This document shows, piece by piece, positions 54,625-63,689 of a DNA stretch of 64,000 bases. Both the position numbers and the translations under genes were made by a program. The notes under the pieces were generated by a model. The model searched no databases. It was given only the letters and a program-made list of their open reading frames with translations, and was not told the DNA's origin. Every line of letters starts with the position of its first letter. Position 1 is the stretch's first letter. The DNA comes from Maratus speciosus (taxonomy: Eukaryota; Arthropoda; Arachnida; Araneae; Salticidae): contig OZ010794.1 of NCBI GenBank assembly GCA_963932465.1, forward strand, positions 214,657,748-214,721,747, written 5' to 3'.

Positions 54625-54771
54625 ATTAAAAAGCAGAAAAACCAACGTTTAAAATGCACAAATAATATATGAAAAGCAGCAAACAGCTGTTTCGAAAGAT
54701 TCGAAACAGCTGTTTGCTGCTTTTCATATATTATTTGTGCATTTTAAACGTTGGTTTTTCTGCTTTTTAAT
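54625..54771. repeat. perfect hairpin: 72 bp arms, 3 bp loop
   Basis: The left arm 54625-54696 (from ATTAAAAAGCAGAAAAACCA to CAGCTGTTTCGAA) and right arm 54700-54771 are exact reverse complements across all 72 bases; loop AGA. A 33 bp leader (about 54592-54624, TAAAAATAGCAAATAAAGCC...) precedes it. ATAAGATTAAA borders the whole insertion on both sides, an 11 bp direct repeat absent as a duplicate from 43190-43452. Confidence 0.95.
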
Positions 54772-54823
54772 ATAAGATTAAATGCCAATAATGGTTGATC
54801 GTAAATGTCACATTCACTTGACT

Positions 54824-55031
54824 TTAACCCCTTCGGGACAGGAGCCTTTCACGAAATTTATAATCTTTCGTCACCGTTTTTTAAAAACAGAAATTTGTGT
54901 CTTCTTGAATCGAGAAAATGCGCTGATTAAATAAGCCAAATTTTACAGTAAAATTTTACTGGTGAGGAAAAACAAGGATTCTGAGCTCTAAATGCGGCAC
55001 GTATACGTGTCGCTCGTCCCTAAGGGTTTAA
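54824..55031. mobile_element. TTAA-flanked MITE (CGGGACAGGAGC ends)
   Basis: TTAA on both sides; ends CCCCTTCGGGACAGGAGCC and CGCTCGTCCCTAAGGG. The interior has GATTAAATAAGCCAAATTTT and AAATTTTACTGGTGAGG. The host without it (43190-43452) has a single TTAA at the matching place (43271-43274). This directly shows TTAA insertion with TTAA duplication, the piggyBac-superfamily behaviour. Confidence 0.9.
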
Positions 55032-55204
55032 GGAAGTTACACATGTTCACGCCATAAAGTGATTTTTATTTCGACGTTTTATTTGTATTTTTATTAATGT
55101 TATACTAATTTATTTATTCTTTTGTTATTTAAAATAGAAGAAAAATAAGTCAATTTGTATAATTTGGCTATTTATATAATTTGGCGAAATTGGTCGACGG
55201 GAGA

Positions 55205-55969
55205 AGTAATAACTTTAAAACGCTACTTTGAAGTGGAAATTAAATTTCATGATTTTTTGCATTGTCACATACGCACCGAGCTTGGCGCGATTTTTTTTTT
55301 GACGACAATTTAACGAAAACCTCGTTTTCAAATACCTGTTACACAAGTATTTTTAAATTATTTTCTGTTATTTTTAAAATGAAATAACAATAAATAAAAA
55401 AAAATTAATAACTGTAGAACAAAACAATTTATAACATTTTTTGTAAATAAAAAGAAAATAAATTCAAATAAACATTTATTAATAAATAAGCAACAATAGC
55501 CGGGTTACCATGTCAGGCAAAATAACGCCATTGTCTGTAACGCCATGTCTGTAATAATGAAAGCTATCTAATTTTCAGCATTTTGAAGAAATTTCACAAA
55601 AAGGCTTTTAAAATTAAAATATAAAAGTAGATATATTGAAAACAAAAACAGGTAGTGCGATCACATATACAAAGGAATAGCTTTCAGTTAAAAAAAAAAA
55701 AAAAATAGTAAAATTGGTTCAGCAGAAAGATCAGAGCAGATGACTAAAACAGACACTTCTGTTTTAAATATATAGATTATATAAAATTATGAAACATTAA
55801 ATTAAGTAAATTATGTTATTTTGATAAAATTATAGTAGAATGTCCTAAAGAATAGCATTAAAATTTTATTAGTCGCGAGAATTTTGGACAAAAACTTGAG
55901 AAAGCAGCTGGGGTGAAAATGATGCACTTCTACAAAACATATTTCAGTTTTAAGAATTAAATTACACGC
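55205..55969. other. no gene recognised
   Basis: AT-rich. TAACGCCATTGTCTGTAACGCCATGTCTGTAAT (55524-55556) contains a 12 to 14 bp duplication. No other structure. Confidence 0.4.
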
Positions 55970-56470
55970 TTTTTTTATAAAATGACGTCATTTGCATCCG
56001 CTACAGCAATCCAGTCTTAAACTTCATCTATAGAAAAGTATGCATATGACGTCATTATCGCGGAATAACAGACAATATTGCTGACATAGCACGTATTTTA
56101 ATTTCAACATTTTTTCAGGTTTTATGAGAAAATGGCATGACGTCATTATCGCGGAATAACAGACAATATTGCTGACATAGCACGTATTTTAATTTCAACA
56201 TTTTTTCAGGTTTTATGAGAAAATGGCAAGAAAAAGATACAGTTATCTCCTATTTATGGCTAGTTTCCATTTACTTTCAATAGAGATGGGGTACTTTTGT
56301 TGCCACAATTAGAAAAATGGTATTAAAAACTACAAAAAAAAATAATATCTCAAAAATAAATTGAGATACAGCTTTCAAACAAATTGCATTTAAAAGAGCA
56401 TTTTTTTCCTTATACGACAGTGTAAAAATTTAAAATGTGCGATGTTTAAAAGTTTAAAAATTTGCAGTAA
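55970..56470 (+). repeat. dispersed repeat, second copy
   Basis: Matches 46618-47190 in the same orientation, with a recent internal 91 bp duplication (56046-56227). Non-coding. Confidence 0.75.
56046..56227 (+). repeat. exact 91 bp tandem duplication
   Basis: ATGACGTCATTATCGCGGAA to TATGAGAAAATGGC occurs twice head to tail with no difference, first at 56046 and again at 56137. The first copy begins at the ATGACGTCA palindrome. Very recent, or an assembly effect. Confidence 0.95.
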
Positions 56471-57074
56471 AGAAAATTGGAAAACCAAAATTTTATTTCA
56501 AATTTCAAAGTGTTGCCATTCGCAAAATGACGTATGCGTTACGCACAGATATGTTTGTCCTATATAATATAGATATGATAGTAAATCTAAAGCCTAGACG
56601 ATAATCTATTTTATCACACGCATTTGCTCATTTCAGCTGAGACCGCGAGCGTCACGTGACTACTCGAAATCGGAGAAGCACAGTAGCCCGTCTTTTTCGT
56701 TAGCCTCGATCCGACTGATTTTTTAATTAGACAATCCGTGTACTACCGGAAAGTTTTAATTTTGGGGGGGGGGGGGGAATTCCAATTAATTTTTTTTGGT
56801 ATGAATTCAAAATTTGTAAAATAATAATAATAATAATAAAAATTGCCAGATGCGGCAATACTGGTGGCTTGTGACATACTTATGCGAACACTGCTGGAGC
56901 TCAAGGGTTTAAGATACCAGGTTTTTTTTATGTGACAGTAACTTAACCCTCTGCGGTAGAAGTACTCCTCCCAGTCACACGCATGTCTTACACGAATTTA
57001 TTCGGTTTGAACAACTTTTTTTAAGAATTCTTTTTTTGTTGTAATTTGATAAAATATGAAAGAAAAATTCCTTT
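56471..57074. other. no gene recognised
   Basis: Contains a 14 to 15 G run (56763-56777) and an (AAT)n-like tract at 56820-56838. The GC-richer patch 56630-56720 (GACCGCGAGCGTCACGTGAC) has no frame or repeat match. Confidence 0.4.
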
Positions 57075-57298
57075 AACCCTTTCATTCATACGGGCCTCAT
57101 ATGAGGGCAGATAAGTATTGCCCTGAAAAGCAAAATAAAATCCGGTATTCATTTATGGAGATCTGAATTGTGGACAGATTGTGCAGCATGCAGCACAATA
57201 ATAAAATTATTTTATAATGGGTTCTCATTTATCACAAAAAAAGATTTTTTGTGAATAATGGAAAATAATGAAAAAAAAATATGCATGGAAGGTTTAAC
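57075..57298. mobile_element. possible TTAA-flanked element
   Basis: TTAA then CCCTTTCATTCATACGGG on the left; TATGCATGGAAGG then TTTAA on the right. Interior inverted similarity is weak (TATGGAGAT..., ATAATGGGTTCTC). A possible older member of the TTAA group. Confidence 0.45.
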
Positions 57299-57334
57299 AA
57301 CGTATTTTTAAAATATAGTGATGCAAATAAACTA

Positions 57335-57672
57335 TAAAAATATAATCAGTATATAAAAATCGTGCGGCTATTTTCCGATACTCGACTTCAAAGGATTAAT
57401 CCAAAATAAACATTTCCTTGAAAAAAATGTTAAAGTTATATACTACATGACTATCATGAATGTTGAACATAGACTAGCGGTAGCCAACTGTGGCACACAG
57501 TATACCAGTATTTTTTTAAAGAAACAGCCGACTTCTTGAATCGCAAAGATTCGATGATTAGAGAAGGCAATGAATACTATGAAATTGTAGTGGTGTCGAG
57601 AGTGCCACAGTTGGCTACCCCTGACAAAGATGAACAATATGCCCATTTTAAACAGCTTCCTAGAACAATAAA
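57335..57672. repeat. right arm of the 4.7 kb-spanning inverted repeat
   Basis: Inverted counterpart of 52975-53335, including AATCAGTATATAAAAATCGT, GGCTATTTTCCGATACTCGA, CATTTCCTTGAAAAAAATGT and GATGAACAATATGCCCATTT. Confidence 0.85.
57476..57622. mobile_element. CAGGGG hAT MITE, copy in the right arm
   Basis: The ends are a decayed GCGGTAGCCAACTGTGGC and GCCACAGTTGGCTACCCCTG. Flanks ACATAGAC and ACAAAGAT are the mutated remains of the duplication seen at 53033. It carries ACCAGTATTTTTTTAAAG. Confidence 0.8.
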
Positions 57673-57740
57673 TAAAAAAAAAAACAGATAAATGTATTGT
57701 TTTTTGTGTTCGTAGTTCTTATGTTTGAAATATACAATTC

Positions 57741-57929
57741 TATATTTATATATATATATATATATCTATCTATATATATATATATATATATATATAATTA
57801 GTTTATAAGCGAATGATATATTCCTACAAAATAATTTTTATTGGTAATTTGTAATGGTTATTAATTGTTATATATATATATATGGTATTTTTATATACCG
57901 AATTTAAAATTGACTCATTTATACAAATG

Positions 57930-57960
<31 letters not shown>
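57741..57960. repeat. (TA)n tracts and a 27 T run
   Basis: (TA)n with an interrupting CTATC (57741-57796), a shorter (TA)n (57869-57882) and a T run (57934-57960). Confidence 0.9.
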
Positions 57961-57964
<4 letters not shown>

Positions 57965-58437
57965 CTCGAATCCGAATTTTACTATCGTATATATTTATCT
58001 AAAGTATTGAATAAATTGAAAATGAGTTCAAATAAATTATCAAAGTATATTTTGGGCTATGTTGTTTTAGATTTTCAATTTGTATAAAAGCAAATCACAC
58101 CAGTATGTGTTATTTTGAATAGCAGCGTTTTAAATATTCGTGTCGTATTTCTAGGAACATATTTTATCTTTACATTCCTTACAATCCTGATGGTGACACG
58201 TTGGGTTTTGACAAACTTTGGGATTTTTTCCGTAATGTTAACATGAAGTAGCTCTGTAGATTAAAACAAGATATCGTGTAGAAAATCTGAAAAAAATATA
58301 CGCAATAATGAAAATATTCTACTTGGTTGCATATTTCAGTAAATATGCATTTTCCGCACTTTTCATAAAAGTTTAAGAAATGAGTATAAGTTAATATGAA
58401 AAGTCTCATACTTTGAATTCTGTTACCGTAAAATGTT
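57961..58437. other. no gene recognised
   Basis: AT-rich. The 58179-58409 minus-strand frame has no motif. ACACCAGTATGTGTTATTTTG near 58089 is an isolated echo of the MITE core. Confidence 0.35.
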
Positions 58438-58662
58438 TTAACCCCTTAACTGATTCTTTTTGTTTAACAAGAAATTAAAAATAAAGACCTGTCACCACCT
58501 TTTTTAAACTAAAATATTTGGCTTTGTACAATCGAAAAAGGTATGCCATTTAATAAATCAAAGGTTACAGTTAAAATTAAGTGCTATCCAAAACTTTTAG
58601 TATCGAAGACAGCAAACACTTTTTGCCCGAGTGACCCTTGGGTAAAACAATTAAGGGGTTAA
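58438..58662. mobile_element. TTAA-flanked MITE (AATTAAGGGG end)
   Basis: TTAA on both sides; CCCCTTAACTGATTC on the left and AAACAATTAAGGGG on the right. Inside, AAAGACCTGTCACCACC and GAGTGACCCTTGGGT are partly inverted. Related at its ends to 6451-7039 and 63412-63628. Confidence 0.65.
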
Positions 58663-58866
58663 TGCTGGATATTTTGTAATAATGATGAATCATGGATTAA
58701 AAATATATTATGGAATAAATATGTGTCGTAAAATATATAATGTCTTTATTGATTAAACATGTATATATTTTAAACGTCCGACATTTAATATTTAAACTTT
58801 GAATTAATATTAATTAAGAAAAAATTTTGCTTACTAAGATGAAGTTTTTGTGATATTTGATGTAAC

Positions 58867-58868
<2 letters not shown>

Positions 58869-58900
<32 letters not shown>
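58869..58900. repeat. poly(T), 32 bases
   Basis: Uninterrupted T run. No polyadenylation-type signal or retrocopy body is recognised next to it. Confidence 0.95.
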
Positions 58901-58901
<1 letters not shown>

Positions 58902-59044
58902 TATTACTCCTATGAATTATAAACTGTAGAGAATTTGTAAAGCTTCGGGCAGTTTGTGACGTTTTTCTGAAGAAGGGAAACCTCCAGAGAAGTATTTTGG
59001 AGGGAAAGTGACCCAAACTATTACGAAAAATTAACACTGCAAGA

Positions 59045-59155
59045 CAAGTACAGTCAAACAGCGCAGAGTGCCACAGATTCGAACGCGAGAAGGAAACCCA
59101 TATTACTTTTATTTTGCCAGCATGCTAGCTAACCACTGGGCTGCATGAGCTCTGT
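59045..59155 (-). ncRNA. degenerate tRNA-derived sequence (possible SINE head)
   Basis: On the minus strand, GCAGCCCAGTGGTTAGCTAG resembles a pol III A box and D arm, and GCGTTCGAATCTGTGG resembles a B box and T arm about 50 bp downstream. Spacing is longer than in a normal tRNA and no clean anticodon stem forms, so this is a tRNA-derived repeat or pseudogene. Confidence 0.35.
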
Positions 59156-59417
59156 AATATATACCTGTATATTCACTAGTCATCATTCGCTATAAAAAAT
59201 AATGTGTGAACAGTTTTAGAGTCGGATTTACTAGCATACCGTGTAGGCTCTTGACTAGCGCAGTGTAGCCAGTCTGCTATTCTTTGAGTTCAAATTCTTT
59301 AATTTCTATCACTTTTACGAAATAGTAACATTCGCCTTATTTAATGACTAGTATGACCATTACCAGTAAGGAAATAAAAGTTAAACTATAAATAGAATGT
59401 ATGTAATAGAATGTGAA

Positions 59418-59766
59418 TTTTTCGCTCAGTTGGAAATATTCAATTCGTATGATAGCTTTTCCAATCAGTTTGATTGTGTTAAAATAATAGTTGTTCAACG
59501 TATCCATCGTTTATATGGAGTTCCTTTACCTGCGGTTTATTCTGTTGAGCTGTCTACATGACAGACCAGATGTTCTACCTATAAGGTTATCTGAGCGAAA
59601 CATGCTGGCTGGTTGTCGGCCCAGTTAGCTTAAACGGAAAAGCATTAACCTTGTAAGCCAAGGATCTGGGTTCGATTCCCGGCCTGGGCGTTTTTTCGCT
59701 CAGTTGGAAATATTCAATTCGTATGATAGCTTTTCCAATCAGTTTGATTGTGTTAAAATAATAGTT
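59418..59766 (+). repeat. exact 75 bp direct repeats flanking a tRNA-like sequence
   Basis: TTTTTCGCTCAGTTGGAAAT through AAAATAATAGTT occurs at 59418-59492 and, base for base the same, at 59692-59766. The 199 bp between them ends with a tRNA-like sequence. The repeat follows the tRNA-like 3' end as a SINE tail would, and its start resembles the tail of the tRNA-derived pair at 14177-14406. A short inverted echo, CTGAGCGAAA, is at 59592-59601. Confidence 0.85.
59619..59689 (+). tRNA. tRNA-like sequence, anticodon TGT (Thr), probably SINE head or pseudogene
   Basis: Acceptor GCCCAGT / CCTGGGC pairs at six of seven positions. D arm GCTT...AAGC; anticodon loop CTTGTAA (anticodon TGT at 59652-59654). 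The anticodon stem TTAAC/GCCAA has two A-C mismatches that G-to-A change would explain. T arm CTGGG TTCGATT CCCGG is intact, and a T run follows at once, like a pol III terminator. The stem damage and its place in a repeat argue against a working gene. Confidence 0.45.
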
Positions 59767-60133
59767 ATAAATAGAATGGTGTAAGTATTATTAAAGAGAA
59801 AGTGAAAAACGTGAGCAATGCAGTTTTTCAAGTCATTGCGTTATAGATCATGCAACTGTAGATAATTCTACAGCTTTGAAAAAGGCTTTGATAAAGCAAA
59901 AACAGAAATGCAGCTTTTATAGTAACCCTTTTAATTTTTTGTGGTTTTTAATTATCACCTTTTAGTAATTAAAGATGTACCTGTATTAATATTAATGATT
60001 TATATAAATGATTATAACACCATTTAACTTATTATCGCCAATAACAAGTGTAAAAACATTTTCTATTATATTAAATAATAATAAATGTAATCTTCATGTA
60101 TTTTTCGTTAAACCACTACATATATACTCTAGT
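59767..60133. other. no gene recognised
   Basis: AT-rich interval with no repeats noticed. Confidence 0.4.
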
Positions 60134-61510
60134 CGAAACATTAATACATTAACTGAATGGCAAATAATATTAAATTAGAGCTGCCATCTTTTTAAACCTA
60201 TCACCGGAGGATATTACAAGAAAATTGACAATCATTTATCAATATTACATGTAGTTTATATAACTAAATATAACCAATACATAATAAAACTAAATATATA
60301 TCGCGCTTTTAATAAAATGTTATCAATATATTCAAAAGTAAAATTAGAGAATGAGTTGAAATCATTGCACATGAAGATAATCCTTGTAACGATAATTTAT
60401 CCTATAATATCCCAAAAATCTGGCATAAAATCATAAAGTCATAATTCTAATTGCAGTATTTCAGCTTAAACTTGTATAATGTTGCCAAAAACTTGAATGA
60501 AAACTCAGTTGAACGTGGTTCTGTCCCTCATGTGTAGATGGCGGCACTCGTGGTTTTTTAAATCGACCTTTTGATTCATTTGATCTCAGTTCATTAATAA
60601 TTATTTATTTTCACTGGATGGCAACACTACATTTTTGTATTAAAATCATTGGTCAAGTTTCGACTAATTATCTCTTGCACAGGAAGCTTTCGTCTCTGAA
60701 CTTTGAGCCATTTTACCATCATATTTTCCTGAAGACGAATGTAGAAACATCTCGAATTGTAAAAGTTAAGTTTTAGCTTATTAAAGTTCGTGTTTTTTGT
60801 ACCATTAAGCAAGATTGTGTCTTTACTTATTATACTTTATGGTGCATTTGTCCAGTATGTGTTACATTTCAATCCTTTCAAATTTAAAAGACAATGTAAA
60901 TCGCAAATACATATTCGAATAAACGTGAATGTCCCTATACCAAATTTAAAAGAAAATTATCTAGTATTTTCCAAATCATTTTAAATAAAATATGTATGCA
61001 ATGTCGTATTTCAACTACGAAAAACTGCTGTTTCATATTCCTAGAAGAAATTTACATTCATACACTTCGAAGAAAATTTCTTGCTTGGGTTAAACAAAAA
61101 TAACTTAAGTACGTATATGCAGAAAAGCTTGTTTTGAATTTTAAGTACATTTTAAACAACAGGCAAAATGAAGGACATGTTTCTTTACAATTCGAAATGC
61201 AGTGTGCATGTTTCTTTAGAATTCAATATTTTGTGTCTCAGATAAAGTTTTAGAGTTTCTGAAAAATATATATTTTAGATTATTTATTTATTTTTCTACA
61301 TTAAATGTCTACAATATGAATCAAACTATAATTTTATTTTTGTGTTAAGCAATTTAAAGAGTGTGAAAGTACTTAAAAAGGTGGATAGTTAAGAATTATA
61401 TTGCGCCTTACTTCCCCGATAGCTTACTTCTTAATTCTACAGTTTTACGTTAGACTTCCTTTGGATATATGCATATTGTCTTAAATATGTATGAACATGA
61501 ACAAAAATCT
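60134..61510 (+). repeat. dispersed repeat, copy B, first part
   Basis: Aligns with 2158-2985. The segment of about 60360-60880 has no counterpart in copy A and is an insertion here or deletion there; it includes GATGGCGGCACTCG and a GC-richer patch but no TIR I can define. The remainder matches through CAGGCAAAATGAAGGACATG and CCCCGATAGCTTA. Confidence 0.8.
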
Positions 61511-61534
61511 AATTATAATTAATAAAATTAAATA

Positions 61535-61600
61535 AATTTTAAATGATGCCGCACATAAGCAAGACGCGTTTAATTAAGTAAATTCTCTGGTTCGAAATGT

Positions 61601-61653
<53 letters not shown>

Positions 61654-62728
61654 AAGTGTGAAGAATATCTGAAAGTAAAAAGATAAAATCGTTTTTAAAG
61701 ATATTTTGAATGTTTTAAAATCTTTGAAGGGCGGCTGTATATTTTATATTCCATTTAATTTTACATCACATTTTTAATTTTCTGTATGCCACAATAAAGA
61801 ACCTATGGGGCCTACCACTAGCACCGTTTTTTGAACACCTTTTTTTTTTTTTTTTTTTTTTACAAAGCACAATCTTACTAATAAAGTTTGTAGAAACGTA
61901 GCTGGAAATGCGTTTTCCTTGCAATTGTTGATGAAACATGCCGTGAATATATTTTCTGAAAAATTACCAGTTTTCGCAAAAGGACCAGTGGAATAGCTGA
62001 ACTATAAGTAAAGAGGAATTCATAAATCCTTAAAATTATGAAGCTTCAAATGTAACCTTATGCGTAGGGGTTAAATATCGCTGAAAAACTTCCACCGGTA
62101 AATTGGATGAGAATTTTTATGCTTATTTAAACACTATATTCATGCTGAATTTCAATCATAATTCAGGCAAAAATAGATATTCACCTTTACTTGTTGGAAT
62201 TTACCCCGGCGGTAGACAAGCCCTGCGTTTACACCATATGTGACAAGCTAATCAATTGCCTGCAAGTGTCAGTGGAATGTGCCTATGGTATGTATTAATT
62301 CCGAGGCTATATGCTACCAGTAAAAACGAATAGAAATTTTTACCATATTTGCGAGAAAAATTGTGTATGAATAATGAGCCTGGAGAAGGCGAAATTTTCT
62401 TTTGAAATTTACTGATGGAAGTTCTCCCGCCGGTAATCAGAAACTGATCATCCACTGTAAAAATAAATAAATAAATAAATACAGCCGCCATCTTTTGACT
62501 ACCTTCTCAATTACTTCGCTCGCAGGTAGATGGTAGTCTATATGTTTCATTTTCTTCATTCATAACTATATTGCCACAATGACACAAGACTTTTGAAATA
62601 AAATTTTGCTTTTATAATGTACGGGAAGAAAAACTTTTGCTTATGTTCAGAGAAATTTCTTCGTTAGTAAGGGTGTCATTGAATCATTTCAATATTTGTG
62701 CGAAAGTATTTGCAAATCAAACGGTTAA
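61535..62728 (+). repeat. dispersed repeat copy B, second part, with a TTAA-type MITE
   Basis: Aligns with 5876-6245. From TTAA at about 61715 (CTTTGAAGGGCGGCTG) to TTAA at 62725-62728 it is a GGGCGG-type TTAA MITE split by a 777 bp insertion. A 41 A run lies at 61611-61651 where copy A has a short T-rich stretch. Confidence 0.7.
61796..62572 (-). mobile_element. insertion with exact 8 bp duplication GCCACAAT
   Basis: GCCACAAT precedes (61788-61795) and follows (62573-62580) this 777 bp, while copy A has it once (within 6105-6120). From about 61996 to the right end it is an inverted member of the GGCGGAAACGCAGGGCCTG family: CATAACTATATT at the right, CAGCCGCCATCTTTTGAC and AACTTCCACCGGTAAATTGG inside. 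The first 200 bp, with a 22 T run (61840-61861), has no match. The 8 bp duplication suggests hAT. Confidence 0.75.
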
Positions 62729-62747
62729 TGTAATTTAGAGAGAGATT

Positions 62748-62956
62748 TTAACCCCTTGAGGGGCAAGCAAAAATGTCTCTACATATTGAGATCTCACCGG
62801 AATAATCGAAAATTTTTATTTTTAAAATAGAAAAAAGCAATATTTTAACGTTTTTCCTCCAAAGTTATTACTGTAAAATTTAGTTAAAATTTTCTGGTGA
62901 GATCTTGTTTAAATTAGGTGGGATATATTTTATCCCACCGCCCCTCAAGGGGTTAA
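62748..62956 (+). mobile_element. TTAA-flanked MITE, CCCCTTGAGGGGC subfamily variant
   Basis: TTAA on both sides; ends CCCCTTGAGGGGCAAGCAAA and CCGCCCCTCAAGGGG. Interior GATCTCACCGGAATAATCG and TTAAAATTTTCTGGTGAGAT, one-sided hairpin GGTGGGATATATTTTATCCC + ACC (62917-62939). Almost the same as 51082-51291. Confidence 0.9.
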
Positions 62957-62963
62957 ATATTCC

Positions 62964-63411
62964 AGGCTCGGAGCGGTTTTTTTTAATGGAACTAAATAAA
63001 CGTTTTCCATCGCTATTTACTATTTTTTGTTTCGCAACACTGGAACCGCCGGCGCCGGCAATTTTACTCAAGTTTTTTTAAAAGTATTTGACACCAGAAT
63101 TTTTATTTCGAACTATGTAACTTTTTTAGTTAAACTATTTTTATACTACATACGTGTAACATATCTTATGAAAAATATTCTGGTGCGAATCGATAATTAT
63201 CAATTTGATAGAGGTAAAAATGACCCCTGATGGTGGTTCTAGTGTTATTATTGGAAATGTCGTAGTAAGCCGCTTCGTGGTTAACTTTTTATGGTAATTT
63301 TTCCAGTAATGTGCTATAAAAATAATTTTATAAAATTACTGGTGGCTGTAAAAGTTACCGCTCCGATGCCGGTAATACAAAATCTGAGAATAAAACGCTT
63401 CGTTCACTTAT
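62964..63411. other. decayed inverted segments, no gene
   Basis: GACACCAGAATTTTTATTTC (63090) faces AAAATATTCTGGTGCG (63173-63188), and GTAATTTTTCCAGTAATG faces AATTACTGGTGGCTG (63290-63350). These are probably remnants of one or two core-bearing MITEs whose termini cannot be set. GCCGGCGCCGGC (63048-63059) is a GC palindrome. Confidence 0.45.
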
Positions 63412-63628
63412 TTAACACCTTAATGGTCGCGTTAAATTACGGTTTAAAAATTCAAATTGCTTATTGGCACCCTTTTTTTGAAAAAGAAATATTTCCCTTA
63501 TTTAATGATAGGTAAAATGAAACCATAATAAAGCCAATTACACTATTTTATAAAACTGGTGGGAATCAAATAATCTGAATAAAAGACACAGCCCGTGAAT
63601 ATCACGGGAACGAGAATTAAGGGGTTAA
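63412..63628. mobile_element. TTAA-flanked MITE (AATTAAGGGG end)
   Basis: TTAA on both sides; CACCTTAATGGTCGCG on the left and GGGAACGAGAATTAAGGGG on the right. Interior TTGGCACCCTTTTTTTGAAA, TTCCCTTATTTAATGATAGG, then ATAAAACTGGTGGGAATC. CCCGTGAATATCACGGG (63591-63607) is a hairpin beside the right end. Confidence 0.8.
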
Positions 63629-63689
63629 GTTATGTTTATGTTGTTTAAAAAAAACCCTTTTTTCACTCCATTACGTACAAACATTTTGA

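Larger units (their letters stand above)
54551..55201. mobile_element. TCCCGTCGACCAA MITE, copy with two nested insertions
   Basis: The ends are CCCATCGACCAAAAATCTG and GAAATTGGTCGACGGG. Removing 54590-54771 (hairpin plus leader) and 54824-55031 (TTAA MITE) leaves sequence colinear with 43190-43452. The pair forms a natural filled-site and empty-site comparison. Confidence 0.9.

Noticed and set aside
59500..59600. A second, antisense tRNA-Asp-like sequence (CTGTCAT loop)
   Set aside because: No T arm or acceptor pairing could be drawn.
59619..59689. Functional tRNA-Thr gene
   Set aside because: Two mismatches in the anticodon stem, one in the acceptor, and location in a duplicated tRNA-derived repeat; kept only as tRNA-like.
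61611..61651. 41 A run as the tail of a processed retrocopy
   Set aside because: The upstream sequence aligns continuously with copy A of the dispersed repeat, so the run is an expanded simple repeat.
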